Below are positions 61,525-64,000 of a DNA stretch of 64,000 bases, in pieces. This stretch comes from Bacteroidales bacterium (GTDB lineage: Bacteria > Bacteroidota > Bacteroidia > Bacteroidales > F082). The notes beneath the pieces are model-generated. The model made no database searches, was not told the DNA's origin, and saw only the letters and a list, made by a program, of their open reading frames with translations. Location: assembly GCA_021647205.1 (NCBI GenBank), contig JAKIVD010000001.1:186001-250000 (forward strand), written 5' to 3'. Within the stretch, counting starts at the first letter, position 1. The number at the start of each line of letters is the position of its first letter. Made by a program: the position numbers and the translations under genes.

Positions 61525-63498
61525 CTATTGCACAACGAGTTTCCGTCCGGCACTTGCTTTCCCGTTTGAGATTTGCAGAAAATACAAACCGGGACGAAGG
61601 CTGCCGATGTCAATGGTTTGGGAAGTATTGTTGCTTCCGGGTTGTAAATAGGACTTATAAACCAGCCGTCCCGACATTGAGAATACTTTTGCTTCCATTC
61701 CCCCTGGAAAACGCTGTGCAAACTGAACCCTGACTTTGTCTTTGGCAGGATTGGGTACTATCAAGAAGTCGTAAGGGTTGTTCTCCTGAACATTGAGAAT
61801 CAATACGTCAATCACATTGGAAGTGTCGGAAGAGCAGGTGTTGATGGTGACAATGTCGTAGTACCTGCCGTCGGTAACGGCTGTGTAAACCTGCTGGTTG
61901 GCGCCTTCGATGGCTGTGTCGTCGAGGTACCACTGGTTGCCGAGGGCGATATTGGAACGCAACTCGTCGCTATCCTGCGTGATGGTTGGCGTTTCGGGGA
62001 CGGGATACTTTTCCACCACGGCCGAACCGGAGCTTGTCCCTGTGCAGTTTGCGTCTTCCACCTCGAGCAATACGTAGGTGCCCGAGTCGGAAACATGCAG
62101 CAGATAGGGCGTGCTGTCGATGCCCGTAACCTGCCAGGTTGTGTTGCCGTTGGAATAAATGATGTCCCAGTCTGCTGTGCCGGTCAGGTCAACGGTCAGT
62201 GCGGTGGAGTCGTCACCGCAGAGCGTGTCTCCGCCCGAGATGGCCGCCGTCGGCAGTGCGTGTACCGTCAATTCGGTATCACCATTTGCGGTGGTAAACC
62301 CGTCGTCAACTTCAACATGGTAAAGGGTGGAGGTGTCGGGTGACACCAGGGGATTTTCTTCTTCAGAGCTCCAGGGCGGGTTACCGGCAGGGGTGGAGGT
62401 CCACGAATAGGTGTAGTCACCCGACCCGCCACCGGCATTGGCAAAAAGTTGCGCCGTATCGCCATTGCAGTTTTCATCGGGCGCTGCCACCGGATTTACA
62501 CTCAATGGCCCGCCGGAAACACTTACCTGCACATCGTCGGTGTTCTGACAGGATGTGGAGTCGTCCGTCACCTCCACCTCAAAATAGTTGGAAGTCGTAA
62601 GGGTGACCGTCTGCGGATTTTGCACGTTGGGGTCTTCAAGTAGTTCGGGCGGTGTCCAGTAGTAGCTGTAACTTCCCGGGCCACCAAATGCAGCATGCAG
62701 GGTGGTGCTGGTTCCGTATGGGATGATGGTATCGTTTCCGGCCTCAGCAACGGGAAGGGTGTTAACGCTTACAGCCAGCTGTACCGAAGAGCCGGTGTCG
62801 CAGGGATTGGCACCAGCCACCGTAACCAGACCCGAAACGGCCGTATCAGAATAATTGACTGTGATGGCATTGGTGTTCTGTCCGCCGGCGATGGTGGCAC
62901 CGGAAGGCACCGTCCAGAGGTAGGAAGTGGCATTGGGAATGGTATCCGTACTATAGAACACGCCCGGCGATGCCTGGCAAACGACGCTGTCGCCTGTAAT
63001 GTAAGCCGGTGCGCCGATGGCCCCGCAAACGTAGCCGTTGATGTAAAAATCTTCGGTTGGCAGGTCATTCAGTACATCGTAGTTGGCATCGGCATACTCG
63101 CAGGAACCACCGTCATCATACCAGGCAAGGGTGGTCGTGCCTGAAATATAGGTAAACTCGATGTCCATAATAGAACTGCCATCAGGCAGGGAAATACCGG
63201 CGCCGAACCAACCCATCAACAGCCGGTGGAAGCCGTTTCCAAGGTTGTTGTCATTAATAATAAACCAGCCAGGAATACCCGGGTTTTGCGATCCCTGCAC
63301 AAAATTCAGCACCGAATAGTCGTAGTCAAGGGTCAGCGAAATGGCGCCGATGTTGTTAAATCCGGTGACGGTGATGGGGACAATAAGGGAGCCCGTGTCG
63401 GGTTCGTTAATCGTTACAGCTGTGGTAATCGGTGCATCTTGTCCGTAAAAAGTGCTAATGGCGCAAAAAATGAGAGCCGAAAGAAAAAGTACCCGCAT
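61525..63498 (-). CDS. T9SS-sorted surface protein with cohesin-like and PKD/Ig-like repeats
   Basis: A 657-residue protein starting at 63498 with a signal peptide (RVLFLSALIFCAISTFYG); ten extra codons upstream are possible. The mature N terminus resembles a cohesin or Big domain (ISLTLDYDYSVLNFVQ), followed by PKD-like/SprB-type domains with repeated YxWTxP and tTLTVxxL patterns, and cysteine-containing Ig-like repeats. The C terminus (NNPYDFLIVPNPAKDKVRV, ending SAGRKLVVQ) is a type A T9SS sorting domain. It is probably a large adhesin or matrix protein on the cell surface. No enzymatic site is seen. Confidence 0.8.
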   Translation of the reverse strand: MRVLFLSALIFCAISTFYGQDAPITTAVTINEPDTGSLIVPITVTGFNNIGAISLTLDYDYSVLNFVQGSQNPGIPGWFIINDNNLGNGFHRLLMGWFGAGISLPDGSSIMDIEFTYISGTTTLAWYDDGGSCEYADANYDVLNDLPTEDFYINGYVCGAIGAPAYITGDSVVCQASPGVFYSTDTIPNATSYLWTVPSGATIAGGQNTNAITVNYSDTAVSGLVTVAGANPCDTGSSVQLAVSVNTLPVAEAGNDTIIPYGTSTTLHAAFGGPGSYSYYWTPPELLEDPNVQNPQTVTLTTSNYFEVEVTDDSTSCQNTDDVQVSVSGGPLSVNPVAAPDENCNGDTAQLFANAGGGSGDYTYSWTSTPAGNPPWSSEEENPLVSPDTSTLYHVEVDDGFTTANGDTELTVHALPTAAISGGDTLCGDDSTALTVDLTGTADWDIIYSNGNTTWQVTGIDSTPYLLHVSDSGTYVLLEVEDANCTGTSSGSAVVEKYPVPETPTITQDSDELRSNIALGNQWYLDDTAIEGANQQVYTAVTDGRYYDIVTINTCSSDTSNVIDVLILNVQENNPYDFLIVPNPAKDKVRVQFAQRFPGGMEAKVFSMSGRLVYKSYLQPGSNNTSQTIDIGSLRPGLYFLQISNGKASAGRKLVVQ

Positions 63499-63737
63499 AA
63501 AATTGTTTAAGCTGTTAAAGTTTACCATAAACCATTACAAAAAAAAAGAATCACCAAGCTTTAATAAGAGGGAACCTGCTGTTTTAAAGCGTTTCAAACT
63601 CAAAAAACCTACGCCCCGGAAAATCATGGGGCGCAGGGTGCTGTAAATATTTTGAGAGATTTTCAATTGGTTCCATTGTTAATTTACAGCATATATTTAT
63701 TGTGTTTATTAATCCTGCTTAAACTAATAATCGCTTA

Positions 63738-64000
63738 TCAGGGCCCAATACCTACCACTTTCACATCTGTCTCGATGAAAAGGTTTGCGTTGTCGCCTAC
63801 TTTCAACTTGTAAAAAGTAAGCGTGTCGGGCGGTGGTGTAAAGGTGTAATTAACAGTTGGCCAATCTGTATCGCTTACCAGATTGGTAACCATTGTGTTT
63901 CGGGTAGCCGTTGTAGCTTCAATAAAATCACCGGCTCCTCCTGTCGTACCTTTAATTCCAATAGAAGCCCCTTCGTTGGTGTTGTGCGTACCGGCTGCAG
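63738..64000 (-). CDS. C-terminal end of an exported-looking protein (5' end outside window)
   Basis: An open minus-strand frame entering from the right edge ends at the stop 63738-63740 and gives 86 residues (GASIGIKGTTGGAG, DWPTVNYTFTPPP, ending VKVVGIGP). The Thr/Gly/Pro-rich pattern suggests a surface protein like those of Bacteroidota. No T9SS sorting motif is visible in this last part, and no family was recognised. Confidence 0.5.
   Translation of the reverse strand, partial: AAGTHNTNEGASIGIKGTTGGAGDFIEATTATRNTMVTNLVSDTDWPTVNYTFTPPPDTLTFYKLKVGDNANLFIETDVKVVGIGP

Overview
The window looks like a chromosomal segment of a Bacteroidota bacterium, most likely a Marinilabiliales/Bacteroidales-type environmental anaerobe or facultative anaerobe. 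The evidence is the repeated Bacteroidota promoter -7 element (TAnnTTTG) in front of many genes, two type IX secretion (T9SS) cargo proteins, a class III fructose bisphosphatase, a DUF6089-uppS-bamA-skp-skp envelope cluster, and Bacteroidota-type PyrC, NadB and LysS. The genus cannot be fixed from the sequence alone; nitrate respiration in this background recalls Prolixibacteraceae, but that is inference.

Layout. 1-10.8 kb is ordinary metabolism: a glycyl-radical dehydratase cut by the window edge (hypD-like), a purine permease, a C69 dipeptidase, a small membrane protein, polyprenol-phosphate mannosyltransferase, dihydroorotase, a MORN-type lipoprotein, L-aspartate oxidase and a gamma-carbonic anhydrase-like protein. 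11-17.3 kb is a MarR-RND-TolC efflux operon. 17.6-20.4 kb holds a T9SS repeat protein and a small PID-CTERM-like protein. 20.7-27.1 kb (minus strand) is envelope biogenesis: nadK, DUF6089, uppS, bamA and two skp genes. 27.6-39.1 kb carries a small helical exported protein, lysS, tatA, a MltF-type transglycosylase, three exported proteins (two of them beta-propellers), fbp and an aspartate kinase.

39.2-46.4 kb is an exopolysaccharide locus: a TPR/beta-barrel outer-membrane protein, a membrane GT2 synthase, three CDP-sugar genes (rfbF, rfbG and an epimerase/reductase) and a GH26-like hydrolase. It resembles a cellulose/PNAG-type synthase-and-secretion system that is physically coupled to its own CDP-deoxysugar supply.

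46.5-61.3 kb (minus strand) is a nitrate-respiration locus: Rrf2 regulator, alginate-export-type porin, Rieske protein, cytochrome b6-like protein, an octaheme HAO-family cytochrome, napA, napG, napH, napB, a napL-like propeller and napD. There is no napC or nrfA. Electrons could reach NapA through NapGH and NapB, and the octaheme protein, together with the Rieske/cytochrome b pair, may process nitrite or hydroxylamine. napD is separated from the rest by about 3 kb of foreign-looking DNA: a shrunken group II intron and an AT-rich four-gene metal/thiol module with an unusual CsoR-family repressor. 61.5-64 kb has a T9SS surface protein and the end of another exported-looking protein. No rRNA, tRNA or CRISPR array was seen.
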